NCBI RefSeq assembly: GCF_023953935.1
Contig: NZ_JAMLIW010000001.1
Location: 529,732-593,731, forward strand
DNA length: 64,000 nucleotides
DNA from: Thermomonas sp.
GTDB lineage: Bacteria > Pseudomonadota > Gammaproteobacteria > Xanthomonadales > Xanthomonadaceae
Direction of reading: 5' to 3'
Shown: positions 1-8,706 of the stretch, piece after piece
Numbering within the stretch: position 1 is the first letter of the stretch
Layout of the letters: every line of letters begins with the position of its first letter
Notes under the pieces: generated by a model
The model's input: the letters and a program-made list of their open reading frames with translations, nothing else
Database searches by the model: none
What the model was told of the DNA's origin: nothing
Program-made: the position numbers and the translations under genes

Positions 1-602
1 CATTCTTTTCACCAATTTCTGCCCCGCGGCTTGGCGCTGCCGGTGGCTGGATTGGCGGGGCTTCATGGCCGCGCCCGCGCGGCTGCCCATCCGTGTCACC
101 ACCGGCTGCGCAGCGCGACCTGCACAATACCGCTTGCTCTTCACCGACCTGAAGGGCTTCGGCCGAGCGCCCTGCCCTCCGCCGGCGGTTTCCGTGTCCG
201 ACGTCTGCTGGAGATGCCGCTGCCTCAACCATCGAACCTCGTGCGCCGGGTGCCTTCCTGTAGCTGCAAGAGACCTGGAACTGAGCAAAAACTCGACACG
301 AATCAGCGGCTTCCACTTTTTCTGTTCAGCCAGCGTTCGAAAAACCGCTGCTACCTTGCGCGCACTTCCGCCCTGATCGGTTCGCGATCCCCCTGCGCAG
401 GAAGTCCATCCAACGGCCTCGCCGCCCCCGCGAGGCCACCCGGGCAAAGGGTGCCGCAGAGCCCCGCCCGTCGCGCACAGCCTGTGCGCAAAGAGCTTCC
501 GGCCCTGTTCGGCCGAACTCTCCAATTCGCCAGGCCACGACTTCGCCTTCCCACCCTGATCCGGCTGGGCGCGTCGTGCCGCAACGGAGCAAGGAGTCCG
601 AC
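1..602. other. Window edge, no recognisable gene
   Basis: GC-rich DNA. Open frames exist on both strands here, but their translations are Arg/Pro/Ala-rich, lack a known domain, and have no convincing ribosome binding site. I saw none of the conserved cores of tmRNA, RNase P RNA or SRP RNA. The last bases before position 603 carry AAGGAG, the ribosome binding site of the next gene. I see nothing else to annotate. Confidence 0.5.
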
Positions 603-1061
603 ATGAAATTGGCGTGGATCCTCTGGCTGACACACGTCCTGCCGCAACCAGCCGCCGATTCGCTGTGCCTGTCGACCACGGTCTATCTGGAAGCGCGCGA
701 CCAGTCCGCGCTGGGCCAGCAGGCGGTCGCCGAGGTGGCTCTGCGCCGCCGCGACAGTGGCCTGTGGGGCGACAATCTGTGTGCGGTCGTCACTGCGCGC
801 AAGCAGTTTGCGCCAACCATCGTCTCGCCCAGGACCCGCCTGTCCAACATCGGTGCCTGGGAGGATGCCGTTGCAGTCTCGCTGGCATCGGAACGCAATT
901 GGGCGCTTCCGGTGGGCCAGCGCAAGCTGGTCGTGCCCGGTGCCAGCCACTTCAAGGTGACCCATGTGGTCAGCGCAAGCTGGGGCAATGCCCGGGAAGT
1001 CGCCACCATCGGCGATCACACTTTCTATCGGGTGCCGGGCCTGCTGCGACAGCGCGGCTGA
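603..1061 (+). CDS. Cell wall hydrolase, SleB-like (Hydrolase_2 family)
   Basis: A protein of 152 residues. The first ~18 residues are hydrophobic and could be a weak signal peptide or N-terminal anchor. The core resembles the Hydrolase_2/SleB family of peptidoglycan hydrolases: YLEAR at residues 28-32 with the expected acidic residue (Glu30), then GQQAVAEVAL, then a C-terminal segment with HF and TFYRV typical of the family end. The start at 603 is chosen because AAGGAG lies about 7 bases upstream; longer in-frame extensions have no such site. The expected activity is cleavage of glycan strands or cross-links in the periplasm, by family inference only. It stands alone, with glutathione S-transferase 73 bases downstream. 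Confidence is good for the family and low for the biological role. Confidence 0.75.
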   Translation: MKLAWILWLTHVLPQPAADSLCLSTTVYLEARDQSALGQQAVAEVALRRRDSGLWGDNLCAVVTARKQFAPTIVSPRTRLSNIGAWEDAVAVSLASERNWALPVGQRKLVVPGASHFKVTHVVSASWGNAREVATIGDHTFYRVPGLLRQRG

Positions 1062-1134
1062 GTCGCCGCCGCGCCATCATCTTTCCTTCATCGGTCGTAT
1101 CCGATAGTGGCCGCCGTCCCCACGGAGGCTACTC

Positions 1135-1746
1135 ATGAAGCTTTACACCTCACCCGGAGCCTGCTCCCTTGCCGACCACATCACCTTGGAGTGGATTGGC
1201 CAGCCCTACGAGTACCAGATCGTCAAGGGCGAGCAGCGCAAGGCCCCGGAGTTCCTCAAGCTCAACCCGGCCGGTGCGGTCCCGGCATTGCAGGTCGGCG
1301 ATTGGGTGCTGACCCAGAACACCGCGATCCTGCATTACCTGATGGACAGGTATCCGGACTGCGGGTTGCTGGGCGATGGCACGCCGGAAGGCCGCGCCGA
1401 GGTCAACCGCTGGCTGGGCGTGGTCAACTCCGATGTGCATCCGGCATTCAAGCCGCTGTTCGGCGCTACGGCCTACCTCGAAGACGCGGGCGCGATCAAG
1501 AAGAGCCATGACAACGCGCACAAGCTGCTGCGCACGCATTTCGAGCGTGTTGACGCCCAGCTCGCCGGCAAGGACTGGGTGACCGGCAGCCGCTCGATCG
1601 CCGATCCGTATTGGTTCGTCGTCACCCAGTGGGCCAAGAAGATCGGGGTCGACCTGTCCGGCTTGGACAACCTTGCCCGCTTCGATGCGCACATGACCGC
1701 CGATCCCGGCGTACAGAAGGCGATGAAGGACGAAGGTCTGATCTGA
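1135..1746 (+). CDS. gst: Glutathione S-transferase, beta class
   Basis: A 203-residue cytosolic protein. The N-terminal thioredoxin-like domain (about 1-80) begins MKLYTSPGACSLA, with Cys10 where bacterial beta-class enzymes hold the mixed disulfide with glutathione. NPAGAVPAL around residues 45-53 contains the cis-proline loop that binds glutathione. The all-helical C-terminal domain (about 88-203) includes SIADPYWF, the conserved N-capping box region. It closely resembles E. coli GstA in length and motif order. It would conjugate glutathione to electrophiles or reduce peroxides; the substrate cannot be read from sequence. GGAGG lies just before the ATG, and a strong terminator follows 26 bases after the stop, so it looks monocistronic. 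Confidence 0.93.
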   Translation: MKLYTSPGACSLADHITLEWIGQPYEYQIVKGEQRKAPEFLKLNPAGAVPALQVGDWVLTQNTAILHYLMDRYPDCGLLGDGTPEGRAEVNRWLGVVNSDVHPAFKPLFGATAYLEDAGAIKKSHDNAHKLLRTHFERVDAQLAGKDWVTGSRSIADPYWFVVTQWAKKIGVDLSGLDNLARFDAHMTADPGVQKAMKDEGLI

Positions 1747-1771
1747 GCCGCCCGCCAATGGCAACGGGACG

Positions 1772-1795
1772 AAGCCGCGCTCTGCGCGGCTTTTC
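1772..1795 (+). terminator. Rho-independent terminator after gst
   Basis: A perfect 9-bp stem (AAGCCGCGC / GCGCGGCTT) with a 3-base loop, followed by further T residues on the plus strand. It ends the gst transcript and lies just outside the oppositely oriented channel-like gene. Confidence 0.88.
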
Positions 1796-1801
1796 CTTGG
1801 C

Positions 1802-2254
1802 TCACTCCATGTGCCAGTGGCGCTGCATCAGCAGGAAGGCGAATGAGGCCGACCACGCCACCAGCACGAGGCCGGTCAACGCTTCCACGCTGGCGAGAAT
1901 GCGGATCGCGCCGATCGGAACCAGGGTATCGAAGCCCAGCGAGGTATACGCCAGGCTCGACAGGAACAGGGCCCCGTGCCACTGGAGTTGGCTGATCCCG
2001 GCCACCGCGCCGGTCCCCGGTGTTTGCAACAGCCCCCACCAGGTGGTGCCGAAGATGACGATCTGGGTCATGTGCAGCAACATGATGCCGAAGATCGCCA
2101 GCAAGACCTGCACTGGCTGACGCCTGCTGTGGGAAATGTGGACATGGACGTAGCGTCCCATCCGATACAGGCCCTCGTAGTGCAACAGCGCACTCAGGCC
2201 GGTGGCCAGCAAGGTGCCGACGACGACCAGCAGGGTGCCGCCCCAAGCGCCCAT
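1802..2254 (-). CDS. Small ion-channel-like membrane protein
   Basis: A 150-residue integral membrane protein. Hydrophobic segments lie at about 5-25, 50-72 and 118-145. Between the last two is a short pore-loop-like stretch (about 97-115) containing YTSLGFD, placed as the potassium-channel signature TVGYGD is placed in two-helix (Ion_trans_2) channels. The filter-like sequence deviates from that signature, so ion selectivity cannot be assumed. The start is the ATG at 2254; a larger in-frame extension would overlap prpC in another frame and is rejected. It lies only 5 bases after the prpC stop, on the same strand, so it is probably cotranscribed with prpB-prpC. No functional link to propionate metabolism is known to me. 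Confidence 0.6.
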   Translation of the reverse strand: MGAWGGTLLVVVGTLLATGLSALLHYEGLYRMGRYVHVHISHSRRQPVQVLLAIFGIMLLHMTQIVIFGTTWWGLLQTPGTGAVAGISQLQWHGALFLSSLAYTSLGFDTLVPIGAIRILASVEALTGLVLVAWSASFAFLLMQRHWHME

Positions 2255-2259
2255 GGGCC

Positions 2260-3414
2260 TCAACGCTGCTCGATCGGCACGAACACGCGGTCTTCCGGCC
2301 CGGTGTAGTTGGCGCTGGGGCGGATGATCTTGCCGTCGATGCGCTGCTCGATGACGTGCGCGCTCCAGCCGCTGGTACGCGCCAGCACGAACAGAGGGGT
2401 GAACATCGCGGTCGGCACGCCCATCATGTGGTAGCTGACCGCGCTGAACCAGTCGAGGTTGGGGAACATCTTCTTGATGTCCCACATCACCGATTCCAAC
2501 CGCTCGGCGATGGCATACATCTTCATGTTGCCCTGCTCGGCCGACAGCTGGCGCGCGACCTCCTTGATCACCTTGTTGCGCGGATCGGACACGGTATAGA
2601 CCGGATGGCCGAAGCCGATCACCACTTCCTTGCGCTCCACGCGCGCCTTGATGTCGGCCTCGGCCTCGTCCGGAGTGTCGTAGCGCTTCTGGATTTCGAA
2701 CGCGACCTCGTTGGCGCCACCGTGCTTGGGCCCGCGCAGCGCGCCGATGCCGCCGGCGATGCACGAATGCATGTCGCTGCCGGTGCCGGCGATGACGCGG
2801 CAGGTGAAGGTCGAGGCGTTGAATTCGTGTTCGGCGTAGAGAATGAGCGAAGTGTGCATTGCCCGCACCCACGACTCGGGCGGCGGTTCGCCATGCAGCA
2901 GGCGCAGAAAGTGCCCGCCGATGGAATCGTCATCGGTCTCGACGTCGATCACACGGCCGTTGTGGCTGTAGTGGTACCAGTACAGCAGCATCGAACCCAG
3001 CGAGGCCATCAGCTTGTCGGCGATGTCGCGCGCGCCGGGATGGTTGTGGTCGTCTTTCTCCGGCGACACGCAGCCGAGCACCGACACGCCGGTACGCATC
3101 ACGTCCATCGGATGGGCGGAAGGCGGCAGCTCTTCCAGCGCGGCCTTGACCGCCGCCGGGATGCCGCGCAGCGCCTTGAGCTTGGCCTTGTAGGCGCGCA
3201 GCTCAGCCTGGTTCGGCAGCTTGCCGTGCACCAGCAGATGCGCGATTTCCTCGAACTCGCAGGCGGTCGCCAGGTCCAGGATGTCGTAACCGCGGTAGTG
3301 CAGATCGTTGCCGGAACGGCCAACGGTGCACAGCGCGGTGTTGCCGGCGACGGTGCCGCTCAGGGCCACGGATTTTTTCGGCTTGAAGCCGGGGTTGGAC
3401 GTCGGTTCGCTCAT
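2260..3414 (-). CDS. prpC: 2-methylcitrate synthase
   Basis: A 384-residue citrate-synthase fold enzyme condensing propionyl-CoA with oxaloacetate to 2-methylcitrate, the first committed step of the methylcitrate cycle. Visible motifs: [14 protein letters not shown] near the N-terminus, the GPKHGGANE loop, GFGHPVY with the conserved histidine, and [10 protein letters not shown] near the C-terminus. Length and motif set match PrpC rather than the longer GltA-type citrate synthase. It lies 28 bases after prpB on the same strand. The usual partners acnD, prpF and a prpR regulator are not in this window. Confidence 0.93.
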   Translation of the reverse strand: MSEPTSNPGFKPKKSVALSGTVAGNTALCTVGRSGNDLHYRGYDILDLATACEFEEIAHLLVHGKLPNQAELRAYKAKLKALRGIPAAVKAALEELPPSAHPMDVMRTGVSVLGCVSPEKDDHNHPGARDIADKLMASLGSMLLYWYHYSHNGRVIDVETDDDSIGGHFLRLLHGEPPPESWVRAMHTSLILYAEHEFNASTFTCRVIAGTGSDMHSCIAGGIGALRGPKHGGANEVAFEIQKRYDTPDEAEADIKARVERKEVVIGFGHPVYTVSDPRNKVIKEVARQLSAEQGNMKMYAIAERLESVMWDIKKMFPNLDWFSAVSYHMMGVPTAMFTPLFVLARTSGWSAHVIEQRIDGKIIRPSANYTGPEDRVFVPIEQR

Positions 3415-3442
3415 GGATATCTCCGGTGATTCAGGCAAAGCT

Positions 3443-4327
3443 TCATTTCTTTTCCGCAAACAGCGCATCAAGCTTGTCTTCATAGGCGTGGTAGCCCAGG
3501 AAGTCGTACAGCTCGGCGCGCGTTTGCAGGCGGTCGATGATGTTCTTCTGGGTCCCCTCACGACGCACCGTTTCATAGAAGCCAAGCGCGGCCTTGTTCA
3601 TCGCCCGATACGCGCCGCAGCAGTACAGGGCGATATCGACGCCGGCCTCGCGCAGCTCGTCAGTGGTGTAGAACGGCGTTGAGCCGAACTCGGTGAGATT
3701 GGCCAGGATTGGCACCTGCACTGCCGCCTTGAACTTGCGGTAGTCGTCCAGCGATGTCATCGCCTCCGGGAAGATCATGTCGGCACCGGCTTCGACGTAG
3801 GCCATCGCGCGCTCGATCGCGCTGTCAATGCCCTCCACCGCCGCAGCGTCGGTGCGCGCCATGATGACGAAACCGGGATCAAGCCGCGCATCGACCGCGG
3901 CTTTCACCCGATCGACCATCTCGCCTTTTGTCACCACTTCCTTGCCCGGCCGGTGTCCGCAGCGCTTCTGCCCGACCTGGTCTTCCATGTGCACGGCGGC
4001 CACGCCCACGCGCTCGAAGTTGCGGATGGTGCGACCGATGTTGAACGCCCCGCCCCAGCCGGTATCGATATCGACCAGCAAGGGCATGCCGGTGGCATCG
4101 ACGATCCGGCGCGCGTCGGTGAGCACGTCTTCCATCGTGCTGATGCCAAGGTCGGGCATGCCCAGCGAATTGGCGGCGACACCGCCGCCGGAGAGGTACA
4201 GCGCCCGATAGCCGACGCGCCTGGCCATCAGCCCGGCGTAGGCGGTGATCGCGCCCATGACTTGCAGCGGGGACTCTGCGGAAAGTGCGGCGCGAAAGCG
4301 CGCGCCGGCGGAGTTGCTATCGGCCAT
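3443..4327 (-). CDS. prpB: 2-methylisocitrate lyase
   Basis: A 294-residue TIM-barrel enzyme of the isocitrate lyase/PEP mutase superfamily, cleaving 2-methylisocitrate to pyruvate and succinate. Motifs seen: [27 protein letters not shown] with the metal-binding aspartates, and the QKRCGH loop carrying the catalytic cysteine. The start at 4327 (MADSNS) matches the family length; in-frame extension upstream would add an unrelated stretch crossing an inverted repeat. It heads the prpB-prpC unit. A perfect inverted repeat 43-68 bases upstream is a candidate operator. Confidence 0.94.
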   Translation of the reverse strand: MADSNSAGARFRAALSAESPLQVMGAITAYAGLMARRVGYRALYLSGGGVAANSLGMPDLGISTMEDVLTDARRIVDATGMPLLVDIDTGWGGAFNIGRTIRNFERVGVAAVHMEDQVGQKRCGHRPGKEVVTKGEMVDRVKAAVDARLDPGFVIMARTDAAAVEGIDSAIERAMAYVEAGADMIFPEAMTSLDDYRKFKAAVQVPILANLTEFGSTPFYTTDELREAGVDIALYCCGAYRAMNKAALGFYETVRREGTQKNIIDRLQTRAELYDFLGYHAYEDKLDALFAEKK

Positions 4328-4650
4328 TTTGGCAACCGGGCTCGGCGAACAATGGAAGCTGTAGTTTAAGGCAACGCTGGAAATTAATCGTTGCCTGCCG
4401 GCCAAGGCTGGCGGGCCGCGGGTCGGTCACGCAATTGATTGATCGAAGGGGGCCCGGTCCGGGCATGCCCGTCCTGAGCTTGACGAAGGGTGCCGGACTC
4501 GCCAATGTCGAAAACATCCCTCCTGAACGTTTTCAGCATGGCCTCGGGCAAGGCCAAGCATCATCGCGTGCTCGCCTGCGTCTCCGTTCGGGTGGTCGAT
4601 GGATCAACGTCTGCAAATCGCATGCGCGCCCTTGGCGACCGCCGCGCGAC
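4328..4650. other. Intergenic region upstream of prpB
   Basis: No gene seen. It contains an operator-like inverted repeat near prpB, a small hairpin (GCCCG-GTC-CGGGC, 4452-4464), and at 4471-4490 a copy of a dispersed repeat (GTCCTGAGCTTGACGAAGGG) of a type common between genes in this and other groups. The rest is featureless. Confidence 0.6.
4370..4395. promoter_or_regulatory. Inverted repeat upstream of prpB, candidate operator
   Basis: GGCAACG and CGTTGCC form a perfect 7-bp inverted repeat around a 12-base AT-rich centre, 43 bases upstream of the prpB start. The form suits a dimeric regulator such as a GntR- or PrpR-type protein. No regulator gene is adjacent, and the assignment is inference from symmetry and position. 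Confidence 0.4.
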
Positions 4651-5466
4651 TCAGCGCGTTGTTCCGGCAAACGCCTGCAAACGCTGCCGCAGCTGGATGT
4701 TGTTGGTGCTGTCGAGACCGCCCAGATTGGTATCCACGGTGGTGATCTGCAGGCGCAGCAGCGGCAGCAGGTTCGGGTCGGCCTGCAAGGCGTGCACCGC
4801 GGCCGCAGCGGCCTCAGGCGTAAGCTCGGGATCGCAGGGATAATCAAGATACCCGGCAAGGCTCGCATAATCGCCATCCTTGCCGGTGTGATCGCCACAG
4901 GCGGTGGCCAGCGCGTCTTGCACCGGGATGTCCAGAAGCTTTCGGAATTCCAGGCGATATGGCGATCTGCGCGCATCGTCCACGAGCCATTCGTTGTTCG
5001 TGTCGGTATAGACATCCGCCGCCAGCTGGCGCAGCCCGGGGTCCCGGATCAGGCCGATGTTTCCGGTTGAGCCCAGCTCGTCCCAGGTCGTGCGATGGCG
5101 ATTGTTGGTGACGTATTGGGTCGCGCGATAGGCCGCTGCCAGCAACGCCTCGTCACCCATTTCGCTCCGGCCGGACAAGGCCGCCTCGGCACGGCGGGCG
5201 TTGGCCAGCACCTGGCCGTAATACGCCACGCTCAACTCATACGCGAATGCTTCTGCGCGCAGGTCCGACTTGAGACGATCGGTGAACACCTTCGATTCAT
5301 TGTCGGCCGTGCGCGCCTCGTTCCAGTTCGAAGCCTGCACGCCGATGAAGACGCCGAGGATGACCACAACGAGCTCGACGCCGACGGTGGTCCAGTCCTG
5401 GCGACGAAGATTGATGACGATTCGACGCAGCACGTCCAACAGCCTCCCCGCACGCGGCGGCACCAT
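4651..5466 (-). CDS. Membrane-anchored protein of unknown function (DUF6090-like)
   Basis: A 271-residue protein. A short basic N-terminus (to about residue 25) is followed by one membrane helix at about 27-45 (VGVELVVVILGVFIGVQ) ending in ASNWNEAR. This anchor followed by NWNE is the hallmark of the DUF6090 group, often found in Lysobacter-type and Bacteroidota genomes. The rest is predicted soluble and mostly helical, with two cysteines near the middle that could pair if periplasmic. No catalytic motif is visible and no function is known. It stands alone between prpB and mdh on the same strand. Confidence 0.65.
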   Translation of the reverse strand: MVPPRAGRLLDVLRRIVINLRRQDWTTVGVELVVVILGVFIGVQASNWNEARTADNESKVFTDRLKSDLRAEAFAYELSVAYYGQVLANARRAEAALSGRSEMGDEALLAAAYRATQYVTNNRHRTTWDELGSTGNIGLIRDPGLRQLAADVYTDTNNEWLVDDARRSPYRLEFRKLLDIPVQDALATACGDHTGKDGDYASLAGYLDYPCDPELTPEAAAAAVHALQADPNLLPLLRLQITTVDTNLGGLDSTNNIQLRQRLQAFAGTTR

Positions 5467-5511
5467 GGTAGCCGTTTGCAGTCAATGTCGCGCAGGAGGG
5501 CGCCCCAGACC

Positions 5512-5540
5512 AGAAGGGCTGACGCGAGGCCAGCCCTTCT
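5512..5540. terminator. Stem-loop downstream of mdh
   Basis: AGAAGGGCTG and CAGCCCTTCT form a perfect 10-bp stem with a 9-base loop, 22 bases after the mdh stop. There is no T-tract on the minus strand, so it may stabilise or end the mdh mRNA rather than act as a classic intrinsic terminator. Confidence 0.55.
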
Positions 5541-5561
5541 GAGGACATCGCCGGTGGTGGG

Positions 5562-6545
5562 TTACAGCAAATGCGCCACGCCGGCCCGCTCTTCCTCGAG
5601 TTCCGCAAGCGTCTTGTCCATCCGCTCGCGGCTGAAGTCGTCGATCGGCAGGCCCTCGACGCGGGTGTACTCGCCGTTCTCGCAGGTGACGGGCACGCCG
5701 TAGATGATGTCCTTCGGGATGCCGTAGCTGCCGTCGGAGGGGATGCCCATCGTCACCCACTTGCCGCCGGTGCCCAGCGCCCAGTCACGCATGTGGCAGA
5801 TCGCCGCATTGGCCGCCGAGGCCGCCGAGGACAGGCCGCGCGCTTCGATGATCGCCGCGCCGCGCTTGGCGACGGTCGGGATGAAGGTGCTGGCGTTCCA
5901 GTCGGCATCGCCAATCCTGTCAGCCAACGACGCGCCGCCCGCGGTGGCGAAGCGGTAATCCGGATACATGGTGGTGCTATGGTTGCCCCACACCGTCAGT
6001 TTCTCGATGTCCGCCACCGCTACGCCGGCCTTGATCGCCAGCTGCGACAGCGAGCGGTTGTGGTCCAGACGCAGCATCGCGGTGAAGTTCTTCGCCGGCA
6101 GGTCAGGCGCCGACTTCATCGTGATGTAGGCATTGGTGTTGGCCGGGTTGCCCACCACCAACACCTTGACATTGCGGCTGGCCACCGCGTTGATCGCCTT
6201 GCCCTGCACGGTAAAGATCTTGGCGTTTTCCTGCAGCAGATCCTTGCGCTCCATGCCCGGGCCGCGCGGGCGGGCGCCGACCAGCAGCGCGTAATCGGCG
6301 TCCTTGAAGGCCATCATTGGATCATCGGTGCCGACCATGCCGGCCAGCAGCGGGAAGGCGCAATCCTCAAGCTCCATCATCACCCCGCGCAACGCGGCCT
6401 GGGCCTTGTCCAGCGGCAGCTCGAGCATCTGCAGGATGACCGGCTGGTCCTTGCCCAGCATTTCACCGGCAGCAATGCGGAACAGCAGGGCGTAGCCAAT
6501 CTGGCCAGCGGCGCCGGTGACGGCAACTCGGACGGGATTTTTCAT
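5562..6545 (-). CDS. mdh: Malate dehydrogenase, NAD-dependent (type 2, LDH-like)
   Basis: A 327-residue cytosolic enzyme interconverting malate and oxaloacetate in the TCA cycle. The N-terminal Rossmann fold opens with [17 protein letters not shown] (about 9-25). [15 protein letters not shown] follows the substrate-binding loop. [10 protein letters not shown] and the active-site histidine region [11 protein letters not shown] are intact. The length fits the type 2 class that replaces the E. coli-type enzyme in many beta- and gammaproteobacteria. The GGAG ribosome binding site sits directly against the base of a heptamer hairpin (6555-6653) that fills most of the gap from the upstream aminotransferase gene. 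Confidence 0.97.
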   Translation of the reverse strand: MKNPVRVAVTGAAGQIGYALLFRIAAGEMLGKDQPVILQMLELPLDKAQAALRGVMMELEDCAFPLLAGMVGTDDPMMAFKDADYALLVGARPRGPGMERKDLLQENAKIFTVQGKAINAVASRNVKVLVVGNPANTNAYITMKSAPDLPAKNFTAMLRLDHNRSLSQLAIKAGVAVADIEKLTVWGNHSTTMYPDYRFATAGGASLADRIGDADWNASTFIPTVAKRGAAIIEARGLSSAASAANAAICHMRDWALGTGGKWVTMGIPSDGSYGIPKDIIYGVPVTCENGEYTRVEGLPIDDFSRERMDKTLAELEEERAGVAHLL

Positions 6546-6554
6546 GAAAGCTCC

Positions 6555-6653
6555 GTGATTCGTGATTCGTGATTCGTGATTCGTGAAAGCGGTTGGTGGC
6601 GGGCGGTGTGCTCTTGCAAATCACCAATCACCAATCACCAATCACGAACCACC
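6555..6653. repeat. Heptamer-armed inverted repeat, copy A
   Basis: The left arm has four GTGATTC units (6555-6582) plus a partial fifth. The right arm has four AATCACS units (6619-6646) plus AACCACC. Each 6-base block pairs with its partner, while most seventh positions face C against C and stay unpaired. The loop is about 36 bases of unrelated sequence. It lies between the aminotransferase stop (6656) and the mdh ribosome binding site. Confidence 0.9.
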
Positions 6654-6655
6654 AT

Positions 6656-7855
6656 TCACTTCAATTCGGCAAAAAATTCCTGGATGCGCGCCAGCCCCGG
6701 CGCTAGCTGATCCGGCGGGCAGGTGTAGCTGATCCGCAGACCGCGCGGGTCGCCGAAGGCCGAGCCCGGGACACAGGCCACGCCCTTGGCCTCGAGCAGG
6801 GCGCCGCAGAACTCGACGTCGTTCTCGATCTTCACGCCGTTGTGCGACTTGCCGAAGGCGCAGGCGATCTCCGGGAAGGCGTAGAACGCGCCCTGCGGCA
6901 CAGGGCACACCACGCCGGGAATAGCCGTGAGCGCGGCGACGACCTGATCGCGACGCAGCTGGAATTCGGCGCACTTCTGCGCCGGCACGTCCTGCGGGCC
7001 GGACAGCGCCGCCACGGCGGCGGCGGTGACGACTTCCGGCAGGCTGGTGATGTGGTTGGAATTGAGGGTCGTGACGGCCTTGGCCACGACTTCCGGCCCG
7101 ACCATGAAACCAACCCGCCAGCCCGGCATGCCATAGGTCTTGGACAACGAGTCGATGAAGATCGTGCGCTCGCGCAGCTCCGGGCGGAACTGCACGAAAT
7201 TGGCGTATTCCAGCCCATCGAACAGCATCCGGTTGTAGATGTCGTCGGTGATGATCCAGGTGTCCGGATGGCGCGCGATCACCTCGGCCAGCGCTTCGAT
7301 TTCCGCGCTGGTGTAGACCATGCCGGTCGGGTTGGACGGGTTGTTGAACAGGAACACCTTGGGCTTCTTCGCCAGCGCGGCGTCGAGCTGGTCGGGCGTC
7401 AGCTTGTAGTGCTGCGAGGCCGGGCACGGCAGCAGGTCGACCTTGGCATTGACGATCTCGGCGATATCGAGATAGCTGGTCCAGTACGGCACCGGGAAGG
7501 CGATGGTGTCGCCTTCATCGAGCAGCGCCTCGGCGAGATTGTAGATCACCTGCTTGGCGCCGATCCCGACCGCGCAGTTGGCGCGACCGTAGCCGTTCAG
7601 ACCCAACCCGGCAACATGGCCCAGCAAGGCGTCCAGCAGGGCGTCACTGCCGCGATTGCTGCCATACTGGCCGCTGTCTTTCGCAATCGCCTCGCGTGCG
7701 GCAGCATAGACGTGTTCGCCGGGCAGGAAATTCGGAACGCCGATGGAAAAGCTGATGATGTCCCGCCCTTCGGCCTTCAGGCGTTTGGCCTTGTCGGCAA
7801 TCAGCATGATGACACTGGGCTTGGCGCGACCGATGCGCCGTGCAAGTTGAGGCAT
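6656..7855 (-). CDS. PLP-dependent class I aminotransferase (aspartate aminotransferase-like)
   Basis: A 399-residue fold-type I aminotransferase. Features: FSIGVPNF near residue 40, a YGSNRGSDALL substrate/cofactor region, NNPSNPTG, DDIYNRMLF, and SLSKTYGMPGWRVG with the Schiff-base lysine at Lys239. The Arg of RISYTC near the C-terminus would bind the substrate carboxylate. This pattern fits the Bacillus/Thermus-type aspartate aminotransferase branch; the preferred amino acid cannot be decided from sequence. The ATG at 7855 (MPQLARR) gives the family length; upstream in-frame sequence runs into the divergent lipoprotein gene. It precedes mdh on the same strand. Confidence 0.88.
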   Translation of the reverse strand: MPQLARRIGRAKPSVIMLIADKAKRLKAEGRDIISFSIGVPNFLPGEHVYAAAREAIAKDSGQYGSNRGSDALLDALLGHVAGLGLNGYGRANCAVGIGAKQVIYNLAEALLDEGDTIAFPVPYWTSYLDIAEIVNAKVDLLPCPASQHYKLTPDQLDAALAKKPKVFLFNNPSNPTGMVYTSAEIEALAEVIARHPDTWIITDDIYNRMLFDGLEYANFVQFRPELRERTIFIDSLSKTYGMPGWRVGFMVGPEVVAKAVTTLNSNHITSLPEVVTAAAVAALSGPQDVPAQKCAEFQLRRDQVVAALTAIPGVVCPVPQGAFYAFPEIACAFGKSHNGVKIENDVEFCGALLEAKGVACVPGSAFGDPRGLRISYTCPPDQLAPGLARIQEFFAELK

Positions 7856-7914
7856 GGTGTGAGCTCGAAAAACGGCCGCACACGGCGGCGCAGGACGTGG
7901 GAGACAACCTCGAA

Positions 7915-8706
7915 ATGTTAGCACAGCACCCCATGACGACCCCGTCATCGAAACCGGCCAGGCCGCGTCTGCGCTGGCTTCCGCTGCTGGCCCTGGCAGC
8001 CGCACTGGCACTGCTGTCCGGCTGTGCGTCCACCAGCGTGCGCACCGCCCGCGATGACAGCGGACGCCCCATCGGACTGCACGGCAGCGTGGCCCTGGTC
8101 GAACCCGACATCGAGTTGTCCGAACTCATGGCCGGCGGCATGGCCGAACCGCGCCGCGAATGGACCGCAGCGGCACGCTTGCTGTACTCGCAGGCGGCGC
8201 GGGAAGCGCTGCAACGGCAGGGCATCGCCTCGGCACCGGACTACGTCCTTCCAGCCGACGCCGGCCCGGACGATCCGCGCCGGCAGATCACCCTGCTCAG
8301 CCAAGCCGTGTCGATGAGCATCCTGCAGTTCAGCCGCAGCCACGGAACCGGACCGCTGCGCAACAAGCATGGCCGCTTCGACTGGTCGCTCGGCCCCGGC
8401 GTGGCCGCCCTTCGCGAAGCCACCGGCGCCGACTACGCGCTGTTCACCTACATCCGCGACAGCTACGCCAGCGGCGGCCGCACGGCCATGCGCGTGGCGG
8501 GGCTGCTGTTGCTGGGGGGCGATATCGGCGGCGGAATGCAAATCGGCGTGGCCTCGCTGGTCGATCTACGCACCGGACAGGTGGTCTGGCACAACTTGTT
8601 GATTGATCAGACCGGCGACCTGCGCAACCTCGCCGGAGCGCGCGAGACGACCGAAGACCTGCTCAAAGGCGTTCGCAGCAGCGCCGCTCCGGAGCCCACC
8701 CGATGA
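7915..8706 (+). CDS. Lipoprotein of unknown function
   Basis: About 263 residues with a lipoprotein signal: a basic n-region, a hydrophobic stretch LLALAAALALL, and the lipobox LSGC, so it should be lipidated and placed in the envelope. The mature part is Arg-rich with a Gly-rich hydrophobic patch (LLLLGGDIGGGMQIG), and I recognise no family. The start at 7915 is preferred because GGGAGA lies about 10 bases upstream; an alternative ATG at 7933 gives 257 residues and keeps the same signal. Its stop overlaps the start of the M48 protease gene (ATGA), so the two are translationally coupled. Confidence 0.8.
   Translation: MLAQHPMTTPSSKPARPRLRWLPLLALAAALALLSGCASTSVRTARDDSGRPIGLHGSVALVEPDIELSELMAGGMAEPRREWTAAARLLYSQAAREALQRQGIASAPDYVLPADAGPDDPRRQITLLSQAVSMSILQFSRSHGTGPLRNKHGRFDWSLGPGVAALREATGADYALFTYIRDSYASGGRTAMRVAGLLLLGGDIGGGMQIGVASLVDLRTGQVVWHNLLIDQTGDLRNLAGARETTEDLLKGVRSSAAPEPTR

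Noticed and set aside
31-606. A 191-codon plus-strand frame at the window start
   Set aside because: Its Arg/Pro/Ser-rich translation has no recognisable domain; another frame and the opposite strand are also open here, and the real gene starts at 603 with a good ribosome binding site.
2255-2872. N-terminal extension of the channel-like protein to 356 residues
   Set aside because: The extension overlaps prpC entirely in another frame and is His/Arg-rich, a shadow translation.
6555-6653. A CRISPR array from repeated GTGATTC units
   Set aside because: The units are 7 bases with no spacers, arms are inverted, and no cas genes are present.
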